A DNA stretch of 64,000 nt from CAYPTB01 sp964413535. Its GTDB lineage: Bacteria > Planctomycetota > UBA1135 > GCA-002686595. Both the position numbers and the translations under genes were made by a program. Below are positions 25,419 to 33,297 of the stretch, piece after piece. The stretch lies in assembly GCA_964413535.1 (NCBI GenBank), contig CAYPTB010000060.1, forward strand, positions 1 through 64,000, in the 5' to 3' direction. Position 1 is the first letter of the stretch. Each line of letters starts with the position of its first letter. The notes below the pieces were generated by a model. That model saw nothing but the letters and a program-made list of their open reading frames with translations, made no database searches and had not been told where the DNA came from.

Positions 25419-26963
25419 ATGAGCCAGAACATCGAGAACGTCCACATCGAATCGCACTTGCTTCGCTCGTGGGAGCAGGAACAGACGTTCAACGACATCC
25501 TCTACGAGTGGATGAGCAAGACCCCATGGCTGCTCGTCTCGGCTGCGGCTCACCTCCTGATCCTGTTCATCCTCGCCGCGATCCCGTGGAGCTACCTCCA
25601 CGAGGACAACGAGAAGATCATCGTGGCGGACATCGAGGTGTCCCAGGAGATCTTCGAGGAGCCCGAGCCGGAGGAGATCGAGGAGGAGATCGAGGAGCCG
25701 GTCGACGAGCCGGTGCTACAGGACGCCGAGGTGGTCGAGACCGAGGTGGTCGAACAGGAGGAGGGTGATCCCGACTTCCTCACGGACTCGCCCTTCGACG
25801 AGAGCCAACTCAATTCCGTGATCGGGATGGGCGGCGGCGGCGGCGGCAGCAAGTACGGGGGACGGGGACTCGGCGGCAAGCGCGCGCAGGGCGGGCGAGC
25901 CGTCGAGGCGGCTCTGGCGAGCGGCCTCGAATGGCTCAAGAACCACCAGTCGCCGAACGGCTCCTGGGACTGCGACGGGTTCGACGCGGAGTGCGGCAAG
26001 CTCGGTTCGGGCTCTTGCAGCGGGCGCGGCTACCCCGAGCACGACGTGGGAGTCACCGCCCTGGCCGTGCTCGCCTTCCTGGGCATGGGCAACACGAGCA
26101 GCACGGGGCCCTACCAGGAGATCGTCAAGAACGGGATCGCCTGGCTCGAGGCGCAGCAGGATCCCGATTCCGGCCTGATCGGCGACTCGACCTCGCTCGA
26201 GTTCCTCTACGACCACTCGATCGCCTCTCTGGCCATCTGCGAGAACTACAACTTCACGAAGAGCCCGCTGCACAAGCGCAAGGCGCAGAAGGCCATCGAT
26301 TACATCCTCGCCGCCCGCAACCCCTACAGCGCCTGGCGCTACAGCGTCCCGCCGAACGGCGAGAACGACACTTCGGTGACCGGCTGGATGGTGTTCGCGC
26401 TCGCCGCCGCGCAGGACGCGGGCTTGAAGATCGACAAGGCCGCCTTCGACGGCGCGCTCGCCTGGTTCGACGAGGTCACCGATCCCTCCACGGGTCGAGT
26501 CGGCTACAACGCGTACGGCACGTACAGCTCGCGGGTGGTGGGAATCAACGACCACTACCCGAAGGAGAAGGGCGAATCCATGACGGCCGTCGGTCTCCTC
26601 TGCCGGGTCTTCCTGAAGCAGGACCCGAGCAAGGAAACGATCATGGAGAAGCACGCGGACCTGCTGCTGCGCACGCTGCCCGCCTGGGAGCCGCAGGAGT
26701 ACGGCTGCGACATGTACTACTGGTACTACGGCACGTACGCCATGTTCCAGATGGGCGCCCACAAGTCCGAGTACTGGCAGAAGTGGGAGAAGGCGCTCGA
26801 GAGCACGGTCATCAAGTCGCAGCGCAGCGACGGTGACGAGAAGGGCTCTTGGGATCCGATCGGCCCGTGGGGCTACTCAGGTGGACGCGTGTACTCGACC
26901 GCCTTGTTGACGCTCTCGCTCGAGGTCTACTTCCGCTACGGGAAGGTGCTGGGCTCGCGCTAG
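25419..26963 (+). CDS. TonB-like membrane anchor fused to squalene-cyclase-fold domain
   Basis: A 514-residue protein. A single membrane helix near the N-terminus (PWLLVSAAAHLLILFILAAI) is followed by a strongly acidic stretch (about 75-120, many EEP/EEI units), a glycine-rich spacer (GMGGGGGGSKYGGRG) and a helical domain of about 350 residues. The helical domain has repeats of the prenyltransferase/squalene-oxidase type: ASGLEWLKNHQSPNGSWDCDG, ITGWMVFALAAA-like and GYNAYG segments. The helix plus acidic linker resembles TonB-type proteins. The catalytic DxDD of hopene cyclases is not evident. Such anchored alpha-barrel proteins are frequent in Planctomycetota with unknown function. ATG 25419 is preferred; ATG 25377 is also possible. 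Confidence 0.72.
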   Translation: MSQNIENVHIESHLLRSWEQEQTFNDILYEWMSKTPWLLVSAAAHLLILFILAAIPWSYLHEDNEKIIVADIEVSQEIFEEPEPEEIEEEIEEPVDEPVLQDAEVVETEVVEQEEGDPDFLTDSPFDESQLNSVIGMGGGGGGSKYGGRGLGGKRAQGGRAVEAALASGLEWLKNHQSPNGSWDCDGFDAECGKLGSGSCSGRGYPEHDVGVTALAVLAFLGMGNTSSTGPYQEIVKNGIAWLEAQQDPDSGLIGDSTSLEFLYDHSIASLAICENYNFTKSPLHKRKAQKAIDYILAARNPYSAWRYSVPPNGENDTSVTGWMVFALAAAQDAGLKIDKAAFDGALAWFDEVTDPSTGRVGYNAYGTYSSRVVGINDHYPKEKGESMTAVGLLCRVFLKQDPSKETIMEKHADLLLRTLPAWEPQEYGCDMYYWYYGTYAMFQMGAHKSEYWQKWEKALESTVIKSQRSDGDEKGSWDPIGPWGYSGGRVYSTALLTLSLEVYFRYGKVLGSR

Positions 26964-27019
26964 ACGAGGCTTCTAGCTGCGCCGCCGTTCGCGCGGTGAG
27001 GACGCGCGGGAGCCCGGGG

Positions 27020-27364
27020 TCAACAGACGCGGCGGTACAAGAGCTTGATGAACTGCGCGACGTTCGCCTTGTCGCGCGCGATCACGCCGCCTTCGGTCGA
27101 GCTCCTCGCATGCACCGTGGTCGAGGGCACGTCCTCGAGCCCTTCGACCCGGATGGTGAGCGTCGACGTCCCCGCGAGGAGTCCACCCGCCTTGCGGCAC
27201 ACGATCTCGAGCCGTTCCTCGTCGGAGGAAACCACCTGCCACCCGTCCAGATCGGCGACCATCTCCTTGGTCGCATCCCAGATGCCTTCGCGCCGTCGGG
27301 GAACCCGGATGGGACGATGGGACTCGCTCGAGTGCGCGTCGCTCGTCTCGAAGGATCCACCCAC
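27020..27364 (-). CDS. DUF1499-like small protein
   Basis: A 114-residue protein with the pattern IWDATKEMVADLDGWQVVSSDEERLEIVCR near the N-terminal third and ARDKANVAQFIKLLYRRV at the end, resembling DUF1499 proteins. There is no signal peptide or membrane helix. It starts at GTG 27364, 15 nt after the rpsT stop, so it is probably co-transcribed with rpsT and the TPR gene. The family function is unknown. The first 20 residues may not be native if a later start is used. Confidence 0.6.
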   Translation of the reverse strand: MGGSFETSDAHSSESHRPIRVPRRREGIWDATKEMVADLDGWQVVSSDEERLEIVCRKAGGLLAGTSTLTIRVEGLEDVPSTTVHARSSTEGGVIARDKANVAQFIKLLYRRVC

Positions 27365-27379
27365 CTCGGACCCCAGGAG

Positions 27380-27643
27380 CTACGCGGGCGCGCGAGTCGC
27401 GGTGACGGCACGAGCGACGCGGCTCTTGTACCGAGCGGCCGTGTTGTCGTGGATGACGTTGAGCTTGGCTGCCTTGTCGATCCGCTTCATGGCGGTGGGC
27501 AGGACCTTCTGAGCCTCTTCGGCCGAAGATGCGTTCAAGACCTGCTTGATGGCCGTCCGCATGGCGGACCGGGTCTTCTTGTTCGCTTCTCGGCGTTGTT
27601 CGGACTGGCGCAGGCGCTTGGCTGCTTGCTTGGAATTGGTCAT
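27380..27643 (-). CDS. rpsT: 30S ribosomal protein S20
   Basis: An 87-residue, highly basic, helical protein that binds 16S rRNA in the small subunit. It begins MTNSKQAAKRLRQSEQRR and includes NKKTRSAMRTAIKQV, the S20 core. It has no cysteine and the expected length. The ATG at 27643 starts just after the TPR gene stop (27646), so translation may be coupled. Confidence 0.96.
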   Translation of the reverse strand: MTNSKQAAKRLRQSEQRREANKKTRSAMRTAIKQVLNASSAEEAQKVLPTAMKRIDKAAKLNVIHDNTAARYKSRVARAVTATRAPA

Positions 27644-27645
27644 GG

Positions 27646-28974
27646 CTACTTCAGCTCTTCCATCTTCTCGGCGACGTCCCGGTAGCCGATGTCCACCTCG
27701 TAGATGCGTACGTAGAATGAACGGGCGACGGCCGCGTCTCCCTCCATCTCCGAAATGGACCCGAGATTGTACAGGATCTCCTTCTTGCGGTCGCTCATCT
27801 CGGACAGGCCGCCGAGCGCCGTCGCGTACTGGCTCCGCGCCAGATCGAGGAACCCCTTGCGCTGGAAGCACTGACCCAGCAGGAACAGCGCGTCCGTCCG
27901 CAGCCGGGGATCGAGGTTGGCCTTCTGCAACTCCACTACGGCGGCGTCCAGATCCCCGCGCCGCAGGAGCCGTTTCCCGAGCTGCAGACGGAGCGCAGCG
28001 TCGCCCGGCGACAGCTCGACCCGCCGGCGGTAGTCCCCGACCTCGAACTCCCGGTGCTCCGCCTCCAGCCGGTTCGCGGTGGACTCGTCCCCCGCCTTGC
28101 TCGCGCGCGCGATGCACTTCTTGAGCAGTTGGGATCGCAGGTCGCCGGCCCGTGCGACGAGCGCCGGGGAGTCCAGGCCGAGCGCGAGGACCCGTTCCAC
28201 GGTCTCGCGCGCCACGTCGAGCTCCCCCAGCCGCTCGTGAGCCGCCGCGATCTCGAGGAGCGTCGCAGGGTCTCCGTCCTGACCGGCGGAGGTCTGCAAC
28301 CCCGCGAGGTCGTCGCGCAGCTCCTGCTCGCTCCTGTGGCGCCGCCCCTCACGCTCGAGGCTGCGAGCCTTTTCCTTGTCCTTGATGAGCTCTCGGCTGT
28401 GCCCCACGTGCTCGATCCGGGTGTCGCTGAGCGCCGTCTCGGCAGCCAAGTCCTTGCGCGCCTTGAGAGCGTCGCGGTCGCGCGGGTCGGCCTCGAGCGC
28501 TCGCTCGTAGTACTCGAGGGCGCGGCGCGGGTTCCCCGTGTGCCGCATCATGGCGCCCGCCGACTTGAGCCCCTCCGGATTGCGGGGGGCGATCTCGGCC
28601 AGGAACTCGAAGACTGCGCACGCAGACTGGAAATGCCCCGCGCTCTCCAGAGCGCGGCCGAGGAGGAGGTTCGCCTCCTCGTCCAGGGGGTTCTGCGCGA
28701 GATAGTCCTCGAGCGCGTTCGCGGCGGCTGCGTGGCGCCGGAGCTTCAGCAAGGCCTTGGCTCGCGCCAGGGGCACGGCTCCACCGACGGAACGCAGGAG
28801 TCCCCCGCCGCGACGGGTCTGGTGTCGCTTCTGCAGAGCGCGCCGGAGGCCGGCTCGCGCAGGTCCGAGATCCGCATCGAGGTCCAGGAGCTGCCGATAG
28901 AGCTCGATGGCGAAGTCGTAGTTTCGCCGCCGGAGTGCCTCTTCGGCTTTCTGGATGTGCTTGAAGAGGTCCAA
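27646..28974 (-). CDS. TPR-repeat protein
   Basis: A 442-residue soluble protein made of about eight tetratricopeptide repeats. Examples are NYDFAIELYRQLLDLDADLGPA, NPRRALEYYERALEADPRD and GFLDLARSQYATALGGL, with conserved small and aromatic positions at 8, 20 and 27 of each unit. A charged coiled segment (about 195-225) joins the N- and C-terminal repeat sets. No enzymatic domain is present. It probably acts as a protein-interaction scaffold; the partner is not apparent. It is the first gene of a minus-strand unit with rpsT and is divergent from def. Confidence 0.85.
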   Translation of the reverse strand: MDLFKHIQKAEEALRRRNYDFAIELYRQLLDLDADLGPARAGLRRALQKRHQTRRGGGLLRSVGGAVPLARAKALLKLRRHAAAANALEDYLAQNPLDEEANLLLGRALESAGHFQSACAVFEFLAEIAPRNPEGLKSAGAMMRHTGNPRRALEYYERALEADPRDRDALKARKDLAAETALSDTRIEHVGHSRELIKDKEKARSLEREGRRHRSEQELRDDLAGLQTSAGQDGDPATLLEIAAAHERLGELDVARETVERVLALGLDSPALVARAGDLRSQLLKKCIARASKAGDESTANRLEAEHREFEVGDYRRRVELSPGDAALRLQLGKRLLRRGDLDAAVVELQKANLDPRLRTDALFLLGQCFQRKGFLDLARSQYATALGGLSEMSDRKKEILYNLGSISEMEGDAAVARSFYVRIYEVDIGYRDVAEKMEELK

Positions 28975-29168
28975 GAGGAATCGAGTTGCCTGCCGAGCGC
29001 GCGCCCGGGAACAACCGCTAGCTCTTCCGCCCGTGACGGAAACACGAATGCACGCCTCTCCGCGGGACGCTCGTCGGCCTGGGCGACACCGAATGGCGCA
29101 AGAGTCTAGCTCCCCGGGGTCGGAACGAGAGCCGGACAGGGAGCCGAGCGGCCGCCCGCACTCCGGCC

Positions 29169-29174
29169 TATAGT
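29169..29174 (+). promoter_or_regulatory. Candidate -10 box upstream of def
   Basis: TATAGT lies 22 bp before the def start codon, inside the GC-rich 221-bp spacer between the divergent TPR and def genes. No good -35 is seen at the matching distance. Confidence 0.35.
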
Positions 29175-29195
29175 GGTTACCGCGGCTCGCTCCTG

Positions 29196-29738
29196 ATGTC
29201 CGAAAAGCTCACCCTCAAGGTCGTCCACTATCCCGAGCCGGTCCTGCGCAAGCGCGCGGTCGAGGTCGGGCGGGTGGACGAGCACGTGCTCGAGGTGATC
29301 GCCTCGATGTTCCAGACCATGTACGAGGACCGCGGGGTGGGGCTCGCGGCGCCGCAGGTCGGGCTCGCACAGCGCATCCTCGTGATCAACCCCACCGGGG
29401 ATCCGGCGCAGAAGTCGGAAGAGCTCGCCCTGGTGGACCCGGTCCTGGTCGACCGCTCCGGCTCCTCCGTGCGCATGGAGGAGGGCTGCCTGTCGTTCCC
29501 CGGAATCTTCGCCGAGATCGAGCGGCCCGATCGGTGTCGGGTGAAGGCGCTCGACCCCGAGGGCCGAGCCATCGAACTCTCGCTCGAGGGCTTCACGAGT
29601 CGCGTCGTGCAGCACGAGTACGACCACCTCGAGGGCGTCCTGCTGGTCGATCGCATGTCGCCCGCGGAGAAGGTGCGCCACAAGGCGGCGCTGGAAGAGC
29701 TCGTCCTCGAGTACAAGAGTCGACGCTCGAAGCGTTGA
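29196..29738 (+). CDS. def: Peptide deformylase
   Basis: A metalloenzyme of 180 residues that removes the formyl group from nascent proteins. All three PDF motifs are present: GVGLAAPQVG (motif I), EEGCLSFPG (motif II, with the Cys metal ligand) and QHEYDHLEGVL (motif III, with HExxH-type ligands). The ATG at 29196 is well placed after a short leader. The stop overlaps a TTG that may start ribF (TTGA), giving an operon of two housekeeping genes. Confidence 0.97.
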   Translation: MSEKLTLKVVHYPEPVLRKRAVEVGRVDEHVLEVIASMFQTMYEDRGVGLAAPQVGLAQRILVINPTGDPAQKSEELALVDPVLVDRSGSSVRMEEGCLSFPGIFAEIERPDRCRVKALDPEGRAIELSLEGFTSRVVQHEYDHLEGVLLVDRMSPAEKVRHKAALEELVLEYKSRRSKR

Positions 29739-29746
29739 CGCACGCC

Positions 29747-30748
29747 GTGCGGACGACGTTCGACCGCAGGCTCCTCTCGCCCTCCGAGGGCGGGTCCGTG
29801 GTCAGCATCGGCGTGTTCGACGGTGTGCACCTCGGCCACCGCGCGATCCTCGCCGCGAACGTCGCCCGCTCCCGCGAGCTCGGCTGCGTCCCGACGGTCG
29901 TCACGTTCAGGCGTCACCCCAAGCTCGTGATCCTGGGGCGAGCTCCGCGGATGCTGACGACGCTCGAGCACCGTCTCGAGCTCTTTCGACGCGCCGGCAT
30001 CGAGCACACCGTCGCGTTGGCCTTCGACGAGGAGCTCCGTTCGATCCCGGCGGAGGAGTTCACGCGCCGATTCCTCGTGGAAGGCCTGGGGGCCCGAGCC
30101 TTCGTTCTCGGCTTCGACAGCAAGTTCGGCAATGCGCGACGCGGGACGCCGGAGCTATTGCGCGGGCTCGGCTACGACGTTCGAGTCGTGGAGAAGGTGA
30201 TGGTGTCGGGCCGTGCCGTTTCCAGCACCGCGATTCGGGAGGCCGTCGAGCTCGGCGACCTGGAGGGAGCGGAGAGCATGCTCGGTCGCGCCGTGAGCGT
30301 CGTCGGACACGTGGTGCACGGTGATGCACGCGGCCGCCTGATGGGCTTCCCCACCGCCAACCTGTACCTCCACCACGAGCTCCATCCCCCCGAGGGCGTC
30401 TACGCCTGTCGAGCATGGATCCTCGCTGAGCCCAACCGCGAAGCCCCGATCGACGCGGTCGCGAACATCGGCTACCGGCCGACGGTGACGGGCGAACGCC
30501 CCGTCGCGCCCCTCGTGGAAGTCCATCTGTTCGACTTCGCGGGCGACCTCTATGGACGACGCGTCGAGCTCGCCTTCGTTCGGCGCCTGCGCGGGGAGAT
30601 CCGCTTCGACGGGCTCGCGGCGCTGCGCGAGCAGATCGCCGCCGACTGCGTCGAAGCCCGGCGGGTGCTCGCGGCAGCCGGTGGCGATCGCTCTTCGGAT
30701 CGATCGAACACACCGTCCGACGAAGTCTCCCCGCGCGGCCGCCGTTGA
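29747..30748 (+). CDS. ribF: Bifunctional riboflavin kinase/FAD synthetase
   Basis: A 333-residue enzyme that makes FMN and then FAD from riboflavin. The N-terminal nucleotidyltransferase has SIGVFDGVHLGHRAIL and VFGFDSKFG-like segments with STAIREAVELGD. The C-terminal flavokinase has GRLMGFPTANLYL and the VANIGYRPT region with the conserved Thr-Asn pair. GTG 29747 is used here; TTG 29735 in the same frame overlaps the def stop (TTGA) and would add four residues. Given how common such NTGA junctions are in this window, the TTG is a real alternative. The tail after residue 310 is low complexity. Confidence 0.95.
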   Translation: MRTTFDRRLLSPSEGGSVVSIGVFDGVHLGHRAILAANVARSRELGCVPTVVTFRRHPKLVILGRAPRMLTTLEHRLELFRRAGIEHTVALAFDEELRSIPAEEFTRRFLVEGLGARAFVLGFDSKFGNARRGTPELLRGLGYDVRVVEKVMVSGRAVSSTAIREAVELGDLEGAESMLGRAVSVVGHVVHGDARGRLMGFPTANLYLHHELHPPEGVYACRAWILAEPNREAPIDAVANIGYRPTVTGERPVAPLVEVHLFDFAGDLYGRRVELAFVRRLRGEIRFDGLAALREQIAADCVEARRVLAAAGGDRSSDRSNTPSDEVSPRGRR

Positions 30749-30773
30749 CGGCGGCAGGTCGGGTGGCAACAAT
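30745..30773 (+). promoter_or_regulatory. Sigma-70-type promoter for tRNA-Phe
   Basis: TTGACG (30745-30750), a 17-bp spacer, then AACAAT (30768-30773), which keeps the key A and T of the -10 box. It lies about 28 bp upstream of the mature tRNA and overlaps the ribF stop. Confidence 0.5.
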
Positions 30774-30800
30774 TCGCGCCCTCGATCGGGAACACCGGTT

Positions 30801-30876
30801 GGGTGGGTAGCTCAGTTGGTAGAGCACTTGACTGAAAATCAAGGGGTCGCCGGTTCAACTCCGGCCTCACCCACCA
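30801..30876 (+). tRNA. tRNA-Phe (anticodon GAA)
   Basis: A full cloverleaf can be drawn. The acceptor GGGTGGG pairs with CTCACCC (one G-T). The D arm is GCTC/GAGC. The anticodon stem CTTGA/TCAAG holds loop CTGAAAA, giving anticodon GAA. The T arm is GCCGG/CCGGC with loop TTCAACT. Discriminator A is followed by an encoded CCA end. Confidence 0.97.
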
Positions 30877-30895
30877 ACCTGCGTGGGACGAGTCG

Positions 30896-31201
30896 ATGAC
30901 CCACCAGCCGCGCGTCATTCGACGCACCGATCCCACGCGGATCGAGATCGAGTGGGACGACGGTCACCACACGGTGTATCCGACGCGCGCGCTGCGCGGC
31001 ATGTGTCCCTGCGCTCAGTGCGTCGACGAGCTGACGGGAGTGCGCCGGCACGATCCCGATGCCGTGCCTTCGAACCTGACCCATCGCGAGGTGACGCTCG
31101 TGGGCAACTACGCCATCGCGCTGCAATTCTCCGACGGACACCACACCGGCATCTACCCCTTCGCGATGCTGCGCGCGAACGATCCGGCCGCTCCCGCGTG
31201 A
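30896..31201 (+). CDS. DUF971 domain protein
   Basis: A 101-residue protein with the DUF971/GBBH-like N-terminal fold: IEIEWDDGHHTVYPTRALRGMCPCAQCVDELTG, where the CxxC pair is a likely metal site, then VGNYAIALQFSDGHHTGIYPFAMLR. Family members occur alone or with iron-sulfur carrier proteins such as Mrp/ApbC; no such partner is adjacent here. Its stop overlaps the next gene (GTGA), suggesting joint translation with a protein of unknown function. Confidence 0.88.
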   Translation: MTHQPRVIRRTDPTRIEIEWDDGHHTVYPTRALRGMCPCAQCVDELTGVRRHDPDAVPSNLTHREVTLVGNYAIALQFSDGHHTGIYPFAMLRANDPAAPA

Positions 31202-31674
31202 TCTCGTTCCAGCGCGACACGCCGGAGCCCGGCGACGCGGAGGCCTTCGAAGCGGCGCTGCTCGCCTTGAAGACGCTCGCGCGAGGGAAGAACGCGCGAC
31301 CGTCGCGCAAGGATGCCCGCGCCCTGCTCGTTCCCATGGGCACGCTCCTCCCGAGCTGGTCGAGCGACGCCCTCGCGGCCGCCCTCGAGCGCATCCGCGA
31401 GGTGACGAAGGGGTTCCCCGAGGCTTGGCGGGCGGCCATCTCCGAGGAGCTCGAGCTCGCCTGTACGGAGTACGTGACCTCGGTCGACGAGCGCTATCTC
31501 GGAATGAAGGACTACGACTTCGCCTACACGTCGGGCGCCCGCGAGCGGCTCGAGGCGCGGCTGCGAGCGTGCGCGGCAATGGGCCATCCGCTCCCCGAGG
31601 GCATGCTCCGTCGGATCGCCGGCGCGGACGCGATCTACGCTCCCTATCTGAAGCGCAGCCGGGACGGCGGGTGA
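31198..31674 (+). CDS. Conserved-looking protein of unknown function
   Basis: A 158-residue soluble protein starting at GTG 31198, which overlaps the DUF971 stop as GTGA. It is helical and rich in charged residues, with no signal peptide or membrane helix. The segments MGTLLPSWSSDALAAALERI and VDERYLGMKDYDFAYTSGAR look structured. Codon third positions are strongly G/C, as in neighbouring genes, so I believe it is expressed. I do not recognise a family. The coupling with DUF971 is the only hint of context. Confidence 0.7.
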   Translation: MISFQRDTPEPGDAEAFEAALLALKTLARGKNARPSRKDARALLVPMGTLLPSWSSDALAAALERIREVTKGFPEAWRAAISEELELACTEYVTSVDERYLGMKDYDFAYTSGARERLEARLRACAAMGHPLPEGMLRRIAGADAIYAPYLKRSRDGG

Positions 31675-31946
31675 TCCCATCCCCGTCGGACGGCGCCCGC
31701 TGCCGCGAGCGAGCGTCCGTGGAACGGGTCCAGGAGAGCGATTTCCCCGCGCATTCGCCCGCACACTCGACGGGAGTCGGACTTTCGCGCAGGCCGCCGA
31801 GCCGCAGGGCATGCTTCCGAACGCGGAGGCAGGGAAAACTGGGCCGAATCGGGGTCTGGAACTGACCTCGGGCGCTCGGCATGCTCTCGACGGTGAGTCC
31901 CACATCTCGAGACACAGGAATCCCTCTCACTTCCGGAGTGCAAGGC

Positions 31947-33176
31947 ATGAAGAATCTCCTCACCCCCGCGCTGGCGATCGCCTTGATGGCGGCGCCGGCC
32001 TTCGCGGCGGATCCCGAGCCGGCAACCGACAGCGACTGGGCGAGGCTCGATCGCGAGATCGGTGCGCTGGCTTCCTCGGTCAACCGAGCGGCCAACCAGA
32101 CGAGCGTGGGCGGGCTCGTGCGCGCCTTCTATGCCCGGTCTTCCGACGACGCCTTCGAGCTCGACGCTGCCGGCGACGAATTCCAGGTGAACTCGGGCAA
32201 CCAACTGGGCGGCTTCCTCCTCAAGGACATCGACGTCTTCGCCGAGGGAGCGGTGAACGAGAACTATTCCTGGCGGATCAGCTTCGATCTCGACGAAGGC
32301 AGCGACGCCTGGCTCGAGGACGGTTGGGCCCGTGTCAACTGCGGGAGCGGCGTCCAGTTCCTGGCCGGCAACTTCAAGTCACCCGTGCTCCAGAGCAACC
32401 GGGTGGCGCCCGAGAACCTGCTCTTCGCGGACCGCACGTTCATCGGCCAGATCTTCGACGTCTGGGACGCCGGCGCGATGGCGACGGGAACCTTCGGACC
32501 GGTGCGGGGCTTCCTCGCCGCCCAGAACGGCTTCGACAACGCGGCCGAGGACATGCTCGTGAGCAGTCGGGTCGAGCTGAGCCTCAACGGCGGCACGGGG
32601 ATGGCCGAGGGCGCGCAGGGATCCGACGCCGAGCTGGCAGCCACCTTGGGCCTCATGTGGTTGAAGGACGAGTCCGACGTGGCCGAGGGCGACGCCTTCG
32701 GCGGCGACGTGGGCGTGACGGCCGGCCTGTTCTCCTTCCACGGTGAAGTCGTGCACTTCGACGGCGAGCTCCTCGCCGACTCGACTGCGGGCACGACCCG
32801 CCTCTCGGGCAACGACTTCTTCGGCCAGGTGATGATCCCCATCAACTATGCCGAGGTCGTCGGGGCAGGCTTCGAGACCGAGGACGCCACCCTGTGGAAC
32901 AGCTCGGTGTCCGTGATGCTCGACGCCCTCGATCTCGAGATCGGGGCGCGCCTCGAGGTCTACGACGATCCGGGCAACACGCGCTCCGCGACCGTCGGCG
33001 CCAACTGGTACCGCAGCCAGCGCGAAGTCGTGTGGCACGCGGGGGTCACCCAGGTGCGCAGCAACGAGCCTGCGGGCACCACCAACTCTCCCCCCACCGT
33101 GGCGTCTCAAGGCCTGGGCGACGCAACGCTCATCCAGGTCGGTCTCAGCGTGGGGATCACGACGACCACGTTCTGA
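31947..33176 (+). CDS. Outer-membrane porin-like beta-barrel protein
   Basis: A 409-residue exported protein. The signal peptide MKNLLTPALAIALMAAPAFA is cleaved at AFA-ADP. A short coiled segment (WARLDREIGALASSVNR) comes next and then many amphipathic strands ending in aromatic residues. It terminates in VGLSVGITTTTF with the C-terminal Phe typical of outer-membrane barrels. The segments LKDIDVFAEGAVNENYSWRI and GWARVNCGSGVQFLAGNFK recall phosphate-selective porin O/P-like proteins. ATG 31947 was chosen because it starts the signal peptide; GGAG lies upstream. A strong terminator follows, so the gene is probably monocistronic. It implies a diderm envelope. Confidence 0.8.
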   Translation: MKNLLTPALAIALMAAPAFAADPEPATDSDWARLDREIGALASSVNRAANQTSVGGLVRAFYARSSDDAFELDAAGDEFQVNSGNQLGGFLLKDIDVFAEGAVNENYSWRISFDLDEGSDAWLEDGWARVNCGSGVQFLAGNFKSPVLQSNRVAPENLLFADRTFIGQIFDVWDAGAMATGTFGPVRGFLAAQNGFDNAAEDMLVSSRVELSLNGGTGMAEGAQGSDAELAATLGLMWLKDESDVAEGDAFGGDVGVTAGLFSFHGEVVHFDGELLADSTAGTTRLSGNDFFGQVMIPINYAEVVGAGFETEDATLWNSSVSVMLDALDLEIGARLEVYDDPGNTRSATVGANWYRSQREVVWHAGVTQVRSNEPAGTTNSPPTVASQGLGDATLIQVGLSVGITTTTF

Positions 33177-33196
33177 TCGCCTCGGCATCCGATCGA

Positions 33197-33238
33197 CGGC
33201 CCTGCCGCTTTCCCGAGCGGCGGGGCCGCTTCGTTTTC
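33197..33238 (+). terminator. Rho-independent terminator after the porin-like gene
   Basis: A 13-bp stem (CGGCCC-T-GCCGCT against AGCGGC-G-GGGCCG, one T-G pair) with a 6-nt loop, followed by CTTCGTTTT. It sits 20 nt past the porin stop. Confidence 0.85.
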
Positions 33239-33297
33239 CCGGGGCGATCGGGCAAAGTCGAGCTCCGCGAAGCCGATACCCTGGACACGAGAAAGTG

